Origin: JADHUC01 sp964617665 | Lineage (GTDB): Bacteria > Planctomycetota > Planctomycetia > Pirellulales > Pirellulaceae | Direction of reading: 5' to 3' | Length of the DNA stretch: 43,105 nt | Assembly (NCBI GenBank): GCA_964617665.1 | Contig: CAZUAH010000052.1 | Coordinates: 1 to 43,105 of the forward strand | Shown here: positions 35,199 through 41,694 of the stretch, in pieces | Layout of the letters: each line of letters begins with the position of its first letter | Numbering within the stretch: the first letter of the stretch is position 1 | Program-made: the position numbers and the translations under genes | The notes under the pieces: generated by a model | Told to the model about the DNA's origin: nothing | The model's database searches: none | Seen by the model: only the letters and a program-made list of their open reading frames with translations

Positions 35199-35747
35199 GT
35201 GGGTTCTTTGACAGACCAGAGAGAGGACGACGCCAAGATGTCGCCTGGGGATCAAGCCATCGTTGTCCAACTGCAGGAGTTGGGCGGCAGCGGCTTTGCT
35301 CTGGCTGTGCAGCTACTGCGAAACCGTGAGGACGCTGCAGATGCAGTGCAAGATTCGCTTCACACCGCCCTGCGCAAACGTCGGATGTTTGATCGTCGGC
35401 GAGGCGAGTTGCGAGGGTGGTTCTTGAAGATCGTGCGAAACCGCTGCTTGGACCTGCTGCGGAAGCGAAAGCGGCATCCGAGCCAACCCGTCGAATGGTC
35501 GGGACTCGCCGCGTCGAGTACACAGCAGCCCGACGTGGCTGCGGAAAAGCAGGAAATACTGAGTCTGCTGCGGAGGGAATTGATGGCACTGCCACAAGGC
35601 CAACGCGAGATCATTTTGTTGCGAGACTACCACGATCTCAGCTACGCACAAGTCGCCGAAGTGCTTTCGATCCCGGTGGGAACGGTGATGTCCCGTCTCC
35701 ACCGGGCACGCAGCGAGCTTCGGCGCCGGATGCAGGAGTATCGGTGA
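35199..35747 (+). CDS. ECF-type RNA polymerase sigma factor (RpoE-like) with adjacent anti-sigma
   Basis: A 182-residue protein from GTG 35199, or 169 residues from ATG 35238, which has GAGAGGA about 10 bases upstream. Region 2 reads FALAVQLLRNREDAADAVQDSLHTALRKRRMFDRRRGELRGWFLKIVRNRCLDLLRKRKR, with the D-A-V-Q-D core. Region 4 reads LMALPQGQREIILLRDYHDLSYAQVAEVLSIPVGTVMSRLHRARSELRRRM, an almost textbook RpoE-group helix-turn-helix. Six bases separate its stop from a zf-HC2 anti-sigma gene, so the pair should be one operon in which the membrane protein below holds the sigma factor. The third gene, YbjQ-like, overlaps the anti-sigma gene. Confidence 0.9.
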   Translation: MGSLTDQREDDAKMSPGDQAIVVQLQELGGSGFALAVQLLRNREDAADAVQDSLHTALRKRRMFDRRRGELRGWFLKIVRNRCLDLLRKRKRHPSQPVEWSGLAASSTQQPDVAAEKQEILSLLRRELMALPQGQREIILLRDYHDLSYAQVAEVLSIPVGTVMSRLHRARSELRRRMQEYR

Positions 35748-35753
35748 CGCATC

Positions 35754-36191
35754 ATGTTGGATTGCCCGCAAATCGACGAGATGCTGTCCGGTTACCTGGA
35801 CGGCGAACTAACGCAAGCGGATCGGCAACGAGTCGACTTGCACTTGGAGTCCTGCTCGAAGTGTCGCGGCGCCTACGAGGAATTGGCCGAGCTTCGCCAA
35901 GCGGTAGGCAAAATGTCGTTTGGCGAAATATCACGAGAAGAATGGAGCGAGATCATGAGTGACCTACCGGTTCGAACCAGTCGAGGAGCCGGCTGGTTGT
36001 TGTACGTGGCGGGGTTCTTGATCGTGTGCGGATACGGTTGCTACGAATTCCTGGCCGACGACACCGTGCCGGCACTGATCAAGACCGGCATCGGTGCTTT
36101 GGTGATTGGTTCATTGTTGTTGTTCATTTCGGTACTGCGAGAGCGAGTGCTTGCCCGAAAGACCGACAAGTATAAGGACGTGCAAATATGA
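35754..36191 (+). CDS. zf-HC2 membrane anti-sigma factor
   Basis: A 145-residue protein. The N-terminus holds the zinc-binding anti-sigma domain: Cys4, then His30, Cys34 and Cys37 in the HxxxCxxC arrangement (HLESCSKC), within a compact helical block starting LDCPQIDEMLSGYLDGELT. Two membrane helices follow, about 79-97 and 108-128, and a short basic tail (RERVLARKTDKYKDVQI). It should bind the ECF sigma factor encoded just before it and release it on an envelope or redox signal. Two helices rather than one is somewhat unusual for this family. Its stop overlaps the next start by ATGA, suggesting translational coupling. Confidence 0.88.
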   Translation: MLDCPQIDEMLSGYLDGELTQADRQRVDLHLESCSKCRGAYEELAELRQAVGKMSFGEISREEWSEIMSDLPVRTSRGAGWLLYVAGFLIVCGYGCYEFLADDTVPALIKTGIGALVIGSLLLFISVLRERVLARKTDKYKDVQI

Positions 36192-36514
36192 AGCGAATGA
36201 TCGTCGTTACCAGTCCCGATATTGCGGGAAGAAAAGTCGTGCGCACGCTGGGTCTTGTCCGCGGCAATACCATCCGCGCCAGACACCTTGGCAAGGACAT
36301 CCTCGCGGTCTTCCGTAACATGGTGGGAGGCGAAATCCACGAGTACGGCAAGCTGCTGGCCGAGGCCCGCGAACAGGCGCTGGATCGCATGGTCGACGAG
36401 GCCGAGGAGTTGGGCGCTAATGCCATCATCAGCGTCCGCTTCGCCACCTCTGTTGTCATGGGCGGTGCCGCCGAGATGCTGGCGTTCGGCACAGCCGTAG
36501 TTGTGGAGGAGTAA
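36188..36514 (+). CDS. YbjQ/UPF0145-family protein
   Basis: A 108-residue soluble protein of the YbjQ (heavy-metal-binding-like, DUF74) family: beta-rich start VVTSPDIAGRKVVRTLGLVRGNTIRARHLGKDI, then LLAEAREQALDRMVDEAEELGANAIISVRFATSVV and a closing strand. The family forms beta-barrel pentamers; function is not established, and metal or small-molecule binding is only suggested. It is translationally coupled to the anti-sigma gene, so it may be part of the stress response that the sigma factor controls. Length is typical (about 105). Confidence 0.9.
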   Translation: MKRMIVVTSPDIAGRKVVRTLGLVRGNTIRARHLGKDILAVFRNMVGGEIHEYGKLLAEAREQALDRMVDEAEELGANAIISVRFATSVVMGGAAEMLAFGTAVVVEE

Positions 36515-36574
36515 TCTCCAGCCTCGAACGGTCGTGTTCAAGCCAATTTCAAAACGGCCCTTCCACGCAAAGTT

Positions 36575-36644
36575 CGGGAGGGCGAAGCTCCTGCTGAGCC
36601 GCCTTTTCCGGTAGGTTCGGTTCGGCTGGAGCCTCGCCCTCCCG
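36575..36644. repeat. 70-bp REP/MITE-like inverted repeat
   Basis: The ends are an 11-bp perfect inverted repeat: CGGGAGGGCGA (36575-36585) and TCGCCCTCCCG (36634-36644). Pairing continues inward, after an A-C mismatch, with GCTCC/GGAGC and then a partly wobble stem to a loop around 36602-36617, giving about 25 paired positions. On the minus strand one frame reads REGEAPAEP, a spurious peptide I remember from many planctomycete annotations, which suggests a dispersed repeat. It encodes nothing believable itself. Confidence 0.75.
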
Positions 36645-36727
36645 GTGGTGGACCCGCCTCACGAGCCTCCCAACCGAAACAACCGCCCACCGGAAAAACT
36701 CTCGTGGATTTCCTGACCCGAACGGCC

Positions 36728-36745
36728 GGTCGTCGAACGACGACC
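36728..36745. repeat. short perfect dyad
   Basis: GGTCGTCG-aa-CGACGACC is perfectly symmetric. As a hairpin the stem would be 7 bp with a GAAC loop. There is no T-tract. It lies 124-141 bp upstream of the DUF1207 gene; it may be part of the repeat region or a binding site. Confidence 0.3.
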
Positions 36746-36868
36746 ACCGTCTCACGCGAGGCGCAAATCAGCAAGGGACTCGCCGAACGTTGCCGATGAC
36801 TCGATATAACCAGTCTGTCGGCAAGAAACGTCCCCCACCCCGCGCAGCCCACCGAGTGTGCCCAACTA

Positions 36869-37876
36869 ATGGTCCGGCGAGTCCTACTGCAACAGGCAAT
36901 CCGCTCACTGCGTCAGACTGTACGCGTCCGCGTAACAGGCCTGATGCTTCTTTGCGCTTTCCTGAACGTCGGACTAGCTGCAGGGGAGCAACCGCTCCGT
37001 CTACGACCGGTGGCGGACGCCCGGCTGTTATCCACCACTCATCAGGTCCAACCGGCCGAACCGAACGACGACGTATACGCGCTGTACGAGGACGGGGAAG
37101 CATTGGACCATTTCCCCTGGACTCTCCAGTGGATGCCTGAGGGTCTGATCTACCGTTCCTACATGGCCGGTGTGAAGGAACCTCGTTTTGCCAGCGTCTG
37201 GTCGTCGGAAAAGGACGCGGGATCAGTTTGGGACACAGCATTAGGCGGCAGACTAGGTATCCTGCGCTATGGAACAGACGACAGCGTCTACGCACAAGGC
37301 TGGCAACTGGATGTCGAAGGTGGTGTGTTTGCGCGACTGGATCCACATGGTCCCAGTACCCCGCTGATCGCCACGGATTTCCGTGTGGGCGTGCCGCTCA
37401 CGTACGGTTGGGGCCCTTGGCATTTCAAGTTTGCCTATTACCATATCAGTTCGCACCTGGGAGACGAATTTCTGCTGCTGAACCCGGGCTACCCTAGGAT
37501 CAACTACGTTCGCGACGGGGTCGCGTTGGGAGCCGGCTGTTATTGGACCGACGCTCTGCGAGTCTACGGCGAAGTGGGCTGCGCAATCGGCACGGGCGGT
37601 GGTGCCGAGCCTATGGAGTTTCAATTCGGAGCAGACTACAGTCCACCGCACACGACCAATTGGGGATCGCCATTTGCCGCCGTGAACACCCACCTGCGGC
37701 AAGAAGTGGATTTCGGCGGTCACATCGTGTTACAAGCCGGCTGGCAGTGGCGGAACGGCGCAAGCGGCCGAGCGTCCCGTCTGGGCCTTCAATACTTTAA
37801 CGGCAAGCACGAACAGTACGAATTCTACAGCGACTCCGAAAACAAACTGGGCTGGGGTCTGTGGGTAGACTACTGA
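36869..37876 (+). CDS. DUF1207 domain-containing secreted protein
   Basis: A 335-residue protein of the DUF1207 family. Residues 25-39 are hydrophobic (LMLLCAFLNVGLAAG) and end in a likely signal-peptide cleavage site. The Arg-rich first 24 residues are unusually long for an n-region, so a start at ATG 36944 (MLLCAFLNV) is possible. The body is beta-rich with an alternating aromatic pattern: WTLQWMPEGLIYRSYMAGVKEPRF, then WDTALGGRLGILRYGT, GWQLDVEGGVFARLD, and GWGPWHFKFAYYHISSHLGDE. It looks like an outer-membrane or periplasmic beta-barrel. It ends in LGWGLWVDY, an aromatic C-terminus as in outer-membrane barrels. The function is unknown; it is not closely linked to its neighbours. Confidence 0.85.
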   Translation: MVRRVLLQQAIRSLRQTVRVRVTGLMLLCAFLNVGLAAGEQPLRLRPVADARLLSTTHQVQPAEPNDDVYALYEDGEALDHFPWTLQWMPEGLIYRSYMAGVKEPRFASVWSSEKDAGSVWDTALGGRLGILRYGTDDSVYAQGWQLDVEGGVFARLDPHGPSTPLIATDFRVGVPLTYGWGPWHFKFAYYHISSHLGDEFLLLNPGYPRINYVRDGVALGAGCYWTDALRVYGEVGCAIGTGGGAEPMEFQFGADYSPPHTTNWGSPFAAVNTHLRQEVDFGGHIVLQAGWQWRNGASGRASRLGLQYFNGKHEQYEFYSDSENKLGWGLWVDY

Positions 37877-38263
37877 ACCAGGCGTCACTTCATTGCGCGA
37901 TATCCGGGTACCTACCGACTTGGCGGCAGTTCCGCGCGAGCATCTATCGAGCGCCGCAAACGCCCCAGCTCCGGCTGAAAAAGGCGTAAGCCCCGAGCCC
38001 ACGCTTCATGCACGCGACAGCCGTTTGACAGCCCTTTTCCGGGAAGCGAGAATAGAAGGTGCCGCGGCCGAACGAAGATCTCGTGTGGCCCTTTCGCCAA
38101 TCCGATCATAATCGTTGCGGCCGAACCGTCGAATCAATAACCGTGGTGAATACGCGAATAGCATAATGTGGTGACGCGCGTTTGCGTGTCATCCCAACGT
38201 AGCGGGGCCAACGAAGGGCTGGCCAGTTGCCCGCATCCATGACGTAGTTGGAGGCGTGGGGCG
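37877..38263. other. 387-bp intergenic region upstream of the NfeD/flotillin pair
   Basis: It holds a candidate promoter (38025-38053) about 210 bp before the NfeD-like gene, and a repeated 11-mer (TGCGGCCGAAC, imperfect in the first copy) near 38061 and 38115. No coding frame has start signals. No terminator was found behind the DUF1207 gene. Confidence 0.45.
38025..38053 (+). promoter_or_regulatory. candidate promoter for the NfeD/flotillin operon
   Basis: A perfect TTGACA (38025-38030) is followed by a 17-bp spacer and GAGAAT (38048-38053), a 4/6 match to the -10. Transcription would give a leader of about 200 nt before the NfeD-like ATG. Confidence 0.4.
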
Positions 38264-38932
38264 ATGACGGCGGTGTTCCTTTTCTGCGCGGTGGCAGGCG
38301 GCACGGTCCTGGTATGCCAATTCGCTCTGACGTTGCTGGGCTTGGGAGGCCATGATTTCGGCGACGGAGACCATGGCGATACGGATCTTGGAGATCACGG
38401 CGCAGACGGAGCCGTCGATGACACGGCAGCCGACGACATCCATGACTCGGGCGACGCCCACGACGAGGATCAAAGCCACGCACACCGTTCCACGTGGATC
38501 TTCGGCGTAATCAGCTTTCGCACACTGGTAGCAGCGATTGCCTTCTTCGGGATCGCCGGCATGGCGGCCAGCGAAGCCGGACTGTCCCTCCCGCAGCAAG
38601 TTGTGCTCGCAGTCGTGTCCGGCATCGGCGCGATGTACCTTGTGTACTGGCTCATGTCGCTGCTGTACGGGCTGGGCGAAGACAATACGGTTTGCATCAA
38701 CAATGCCGTTGGCTGCGAAGGCAAGATTCACGTTGCCATCCCGGCCGGCGAATCAGGAAGGGGAAAGATCCAACTGGATCTGCAGGGGCGTCGCATGGAA
38801 TACGAAGCCGTGACGTCGGTCCCGTCGGGTCTCCCAACAGGCGCAGAAGTCGTAGTGGTAGGTGTAATCGACGCTGGCGTGCTGGAAGTCGCGCCCGCCG
38901 AGCAGCAGACGGTCGCTGGACGCCAGGTCTGA
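38264..38932 (+). CDS. NfeD/YqiJ-like membrane protein, flotillin partner
   Basis: A 222-residue protein with the usual layout of flotillin-linked NfeD/YqiJ proteins. There is an N-terminal helix (4-27), then two helices (about 83-105 and 110-135), and a C-terminal OB-fold-like beta domain (about 143-210; GCEGKIHVAIPAGESGRGKI, VVVGVIDAGVLEVAP). Between the first and second helix lies a 46-residue stretch (30-75) with 7 His and 15 Asp, likely a flexible metal-binding loop. It precedes the flotillin gene by 31 bp, and the two are surely co-transcribed. Together they should form a membrane-microdomain complex. A GGAGG Shine-Dalgarno lies about 9-13 bases before the ATG. Confidence 0.85.
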   Translation: MTAVFLFCAVAGGTVLVCQFALTLLGLGGHDFGDGDHGDTDLGDHGADGAVDDTAADDIHDSGDAHDEDQSHAHRSTWIFGVISFRTLVAAIAFFGIAGMAASEAGLSLPQQVVLAVVSGIGAMYLVYWLMSLLYGLGEDNTVCINNAVGCEGKIHVAIPAGESGRGKIQLDLQGRRMEYEAVTSVPSGLPTGAEVVVVGVIDAGVLEVAPAEQQTVAGRQV

Positions 38933-38963
38933 CGGCCGAATTCGAACACACGGGAGTCACATC

Positions 38964-40628
38964 ATGAGCGACATCTTCCTCTTGGCGGACTTCGGATGGT
39001 GGGGCTGGACCGCTGTGGGCGGCGCGGCATTGGGCGTGGTCGCCTTCACGACGGTTTTGGTGTTGAGGAAGCAGTTCAAGCGGTGTCCCAGCAACCGCGT
39101 GTTGGTGATCTACGGCAAGACGGGCCGCGTGGGAGGCGCCGCCAAGACGATTCACGGCGGCGCCGCGTTTGTCGTGCCGCTCGTGCAAGCTTACAACTAC
39201 TTGAGCTTGGAACCGATCCAAATCGAAATCCCGCTGCGCGGCGCCTTGTCGGCCGAGAACATCCGCGTAAACGTGCCCAGCGTGTTCACCGTGGCGGTCG
39301 ACACCAAACCGGAAGTCATGCAGAACGCTGCGATCCGGTTGATGGGCCTAACCGTGACCGAGATTCGCAAGCAGGCGGAAGAGATCATCTTTGGCCAGTT
39401 GCGCCAAGTGATCGCATCGATGAACATCGAGGAAATCAACCGTGACCGCGAACAATTCTTGCAGCACATCCAGGTGTCGCTGGAACCCGAGTTGAACAAA
39501 ATCGGCCTGCAATTGATCAACGTGAATATCACGGACATCACGGACGAGTCCGGCTACATCGACGCCATCGGTCAGAAAGCCGCCTCGGAAGCCATTCAGA
39601 AGGCCCGCGGCGACGTAGCGGATAACGAGCGGATGGGGGAAACGCGAGCGGCCGAGGCAGGCCGAGACAAGGCCATTCAGGTGGCCGAAGCCGGTAAGGA
39701 ACAGTCCATCGGCACGCGTTCCGCCGAGCGAGACCAAGCGGTGCGCGTTGCATCGTTGGAGAAGGAACAGGTCATCGGCGAAAAGCAGGCCGCGTTCGAG
39801 CGGGAATCGCAGGTAAAGCAGGCCGAACAACAAATGCGTATCCAAGTGGCCGACGCCGACGCTGCTGCGATCGCCGGCGAAAACCTCGCCCAGGCCACCG
39901 TTGCGGGGTCCAACGCCGAGTTGCTCGTCAAAAAGGCGGAGGCCTACCAGGTTGGCGAAAGCCGCAAGCGCCAAGCCGAAGCTGCCGTGATGGAAGCTCA
40001 GAACCTTGCCATGGCAAAAGCCGCAGTGGCCGAATCGGAACGCACCGAGGCAGAACAGCGAGCCAAGCTTGAAGCTCCCGCCAAAGCCCAAAAGGCGAGG
40101 CTGATCGTCGACGCCGAAGCGGCCGCCGAAACACGCCGCCTGCAGGCCAGAGCCGAGGCCGACGCCATCTTCATGAAACTGGAGGCCGAGGCCCAAGGTC
40201 AATACGAAATCCTGGCCAAGAAAGGCGAAGGCCTCCAGCGGATCGTCGAGGCATGCGGCGGCGCCCACGATGCCTTCCAATTGCTGATGCTCGAACACAT
40301 GGACAATCTGGCCGACGCCTCCAGTAGGGCGATCTCGAACATCAAGTTCGACAAAGTCGTGGTCTGGGACGGTGGCGGGCAGAACGGTCGCACGGCGACG
40401 GCCGACTTTCTCAGCGGCTTGGCAAAGACGCTGCCGCCGATGATGCAGGCAATGAAGGACGTAGGCGGTGTCGAATTGCCCGAATCCCTGGTGAAGCTCG
40501 CCGGCGCAGGCGACGGCACACCCCAGGCGGAAACGATGCCTGAGGCCGACAACTCGGAGGCCGGCTCTCCACCAGAGCAGAAAGAGACCGAGGGAGCGGA
40601 GACATCGGAGGCTGCGGGCTCTGGGTAG
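38964..40628 (+). CDS. flotillin-like SPFH/PHB domain protein
   Basis: The 554-residue protein has one N-terminal membrane helix (12-34), an SPFH/PHB domain (about 40-215: VPLVQAYNYLSLEPIQIEIPL, then RVNVPSVFTVAVDTKPEVMQNAAIRLMG, and IGLQLINVNITDITDESGYIDAIGQKAA), and a long Ala/Glu/Lys/Arg coiled-coil region (about 215-430) with many EA and AE repeats. After a short ordered part (AHDAFQLLMLEHMDNLADASSRAISNIKFDKVVVWDGG) it ends in a disordered acidic Glu/Pro/Ser tail. This is the flotillin (YqiK/FloA-like) family, which scaffolds membrane domains with NfeD partners. GGGAG lies upstream of the start. It is slightly longer than YqiK because of the tail. Confidence 0.93.
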   Translation: MSDIFLLADFGWWGWTAVGGAALGVVAFTTVLVLRKQFKRCPSNRVLVIYGKTGRVGGAAKTIHGGAAFVVPLVQAYNYLSLEPIQIEIPLRGALSAENIRVNVPSVFTVAVDTKPEVMQNAAIRLMGLTVTEIRKQAEEIIFGQLRQVIASMNIEEINRDREQFLQHIQVSLEPELNKIGLQLINVNITDITDESGYIDAIGQKAASEAIQKARGDVADNERMGETRAAEAGRDKAIQVAEAGKEQSIGTRSAERDQAVRVASLEKEQVIGEKQAAFERESQVKQAEQQMRIQVADADAAAIAGENLAQATVAGSNAELLVKKAEAYQVGESRKRQAEAAVMEAQNLAMAKAAVAESERTEAEQRAKLEAPAKAQKARLIVDAEAAAETRRLQARAEADAIFMKLEAEAQGQYEILAKKGEGLQRIVEACGGAHDAFQLLMLEHMDNLADASSRAISNIKFDKVVVWDGGGQNGRTATADFLSGLAKTLPPMMQAMKDVGGVELPESLVKLAGAGDGTPQAETMPEADNSEAGSPPEQKETEGAETSEAAGSG

Positions 40629-41069
40629 ACTACTGAGAGGCTGCAGGAGCAACCAATTGAGGGACTGACGGAGCGGCTATGATGCGTAGGTCATGCTGTG
40701 CATGACGATACCACATTCTGTGTCAGGCACAGGCTGCCCTACGATCCCTGAGCCGTTGTAGCGTTGGTACATCGACATGCTCTAGCCGCTGCCTATCAAT
40801 CGTTAAACGGCAAGCCGAAGGCGACAGTGCCCCAGCCCACCCAGTCGCCTTCGGCTTGCCGTTAAACAACGCACTCGCATGGATTCGTGTGCGCCGTCTC
40901 ATCGCAAACAGACGATGGCGAACTAGAATTCCTCCATTTTTCTTGACGTCTCCCACCGTCGGCTCCCGCCTTCCTTAATAGCCGGGGATTTGCGGCTTTC
41001 CCCCAGTCGGTGCTAAACTAGCCTCAACTGTGGCAATACAACGTTTTTCGTCACAAATTTGGCCGCACC
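40629..41069. other. 441-bp intergenic region with long inverted repeat
   Basis: It lies between the flotillin gene and the last ECF gene. It contains a 7-bp dyad (40690-40706, GTCATGC and GCATGAC) and a 66-bp element with 24-base arms (40802-40867). Neither has a U-tract for termination. Just upstream of the ECF gene, TTGCGG (40990s) and TAAACT with an 18-bp spacer is the best promoter-like pair, but it is weak. No coding frame is supported. Confidence 0.5.
40802..40867. repeat. 24-base inverted repeat with 18-base loop, REP-like
   Basis: The arms 40802-40825 and 40844-40867 are complementary except for one A-A position near the outer end; the inner 20 bp (40806-40825 with 40844-40863) match perfectly. 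The loop is 40826-40843. The arm core AACGGCAAGCCGAAGGC and its complement are a type I recall as dispersed in planctomycete intergenic regions. As RNA it would form a very stable hairpin. It is about 170 bp behind the flotillin stop. Confidence 0.75.
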
Positions 41070-41684
41070 ATGACTGACGGTAGCACCACGCAAATCCAGG
41101 CACTACTTGATCTTGCAGCCGAAGGGAATGCGGACGCCTACGACGATTTGATCGTCTTGGCGTCCGAACGCCTGCTTCGCCTGACCAGGAAGATGCTCCG
41201 TGGTTACCCCCACCTGCGAAGGTGGGAGCAAACCGACGACATTTTCCAGAACGCGGCGATCCGGTTGCACAGATCACTGAGCGAGGTGAAACCTGAATCA
41301 GTGAGGGCATTTTTCGGGCTGGCGGCAACGCAGATTCGCAGGTCGTTGATCGACCTTTGCAGACACCACTTTGGCCCCCAGGGTCACGCCGCCAAACACG
41401 AAACGCAGCAAGTGGGAGCGGCAAATGGTGATCCTATCGAAGACCAACCCGACACGACGGAACCGCAGGAAGCCATGGCGTCCTGGGCGGCTTTCCACGA
41501 AGCGGTCGAAAATCTGCCTGCCGACGAGCGAGAGGTGTTCCAAATCCTCTGGTACGGCGGCTTGGAGCAGAAACAGGCTGCCGAACTGCTGGGCATCTCC
41601 ATATCCACCGTCCAACGACGCTGGTATGCCGCATGTCACCGGCTGGAACAATCCATGGACGACCAATTCCCACTCGGCGGTTAG
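41070..41684 (+). CDS. planctomycete-type ECF sigma factor linked to a Ser/Thr kinase
   Basis: A 204-residue sigma factor. Region 2 is DAYDDLIVLASERLLRLTRKMLRGYPHLRRWEQTDDIFQNAAIRLHRSL, with the TDDIFQ core, then FFGLAATQIRRSLIDLCRHHFGPQG. Region 4 is LPADEREVFQILWYGGLEQKQAAELLGISISTVQRRWYAACHRLEQ. The RRWEQTDD and HHFGPQG patterns are those of the large ECF group typical of Planctomycetes. The stop is 10 bp before a Ser/Thr kinase gene, the arrangement described for planctomycete ECF-STK units, in which the kinase is thought to replace an anti-sigma factor in control. No Shine-Dalgarno is evident. Confidence 0.9.
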   Translation: MTDGSTTQIQALLDLAAEGNADAYDDLIVLASERLLRLTRKMLRGYPHLRRWEQTDDIFQNAAIRLHRSLSEVKPESVRAFFGLAATQIRRSLIDLCRHHFGPQGHAAKHETQQVGAANGDPIEDQPDTTEPQEAMASWAAFHEAVENLPADEREVFQILWYGGLEQKQAAELLGISISTVQRRWYAACHRLEQSMDDQFPLGG

Positions 41685-41694
41685 GAACAGAATC

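Larger units (their letters stand above)
36515..36868. other. 354-bp intergenic region with REP-like element
   Basis: It contains a 70-bp imperfect inverted repeat (36575-36644) and a short perfect dyad (36728-36745). The ORFs seen on the minus strand are by-products of that repeat. No promoter or RNA gene stands out. Overall the region looks like dispersed-repeat sequence between the YbjQ operon and the DUF1207 gene. Confidence 0.6.

Noticed and set aside
36538..37346. Minus-strand frames around the DUF1207 upstream region
   Set aside because: They arise from the 70-bp inverted repeat (EGEAPAEP reading) or from the antisense of the DUF1207 gene.
37862..40636. The same 15-mer (TGGGTAGACTACTGA) at the ends of the DUF1207 and flotillin genes
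   Set aside because: About one 15-base match is expected by chance in a window this size, the reading frames differ, and no flanking similarity extends it.
39348..40652. A 434-residue minus-strand frame opposite the flotillin gene
   Set aside because: It mirrors the Ala/Glu coiled-coil codons of flotillin, giving Leu/Gly/Phe-rich junk; no start signals and no known domain.
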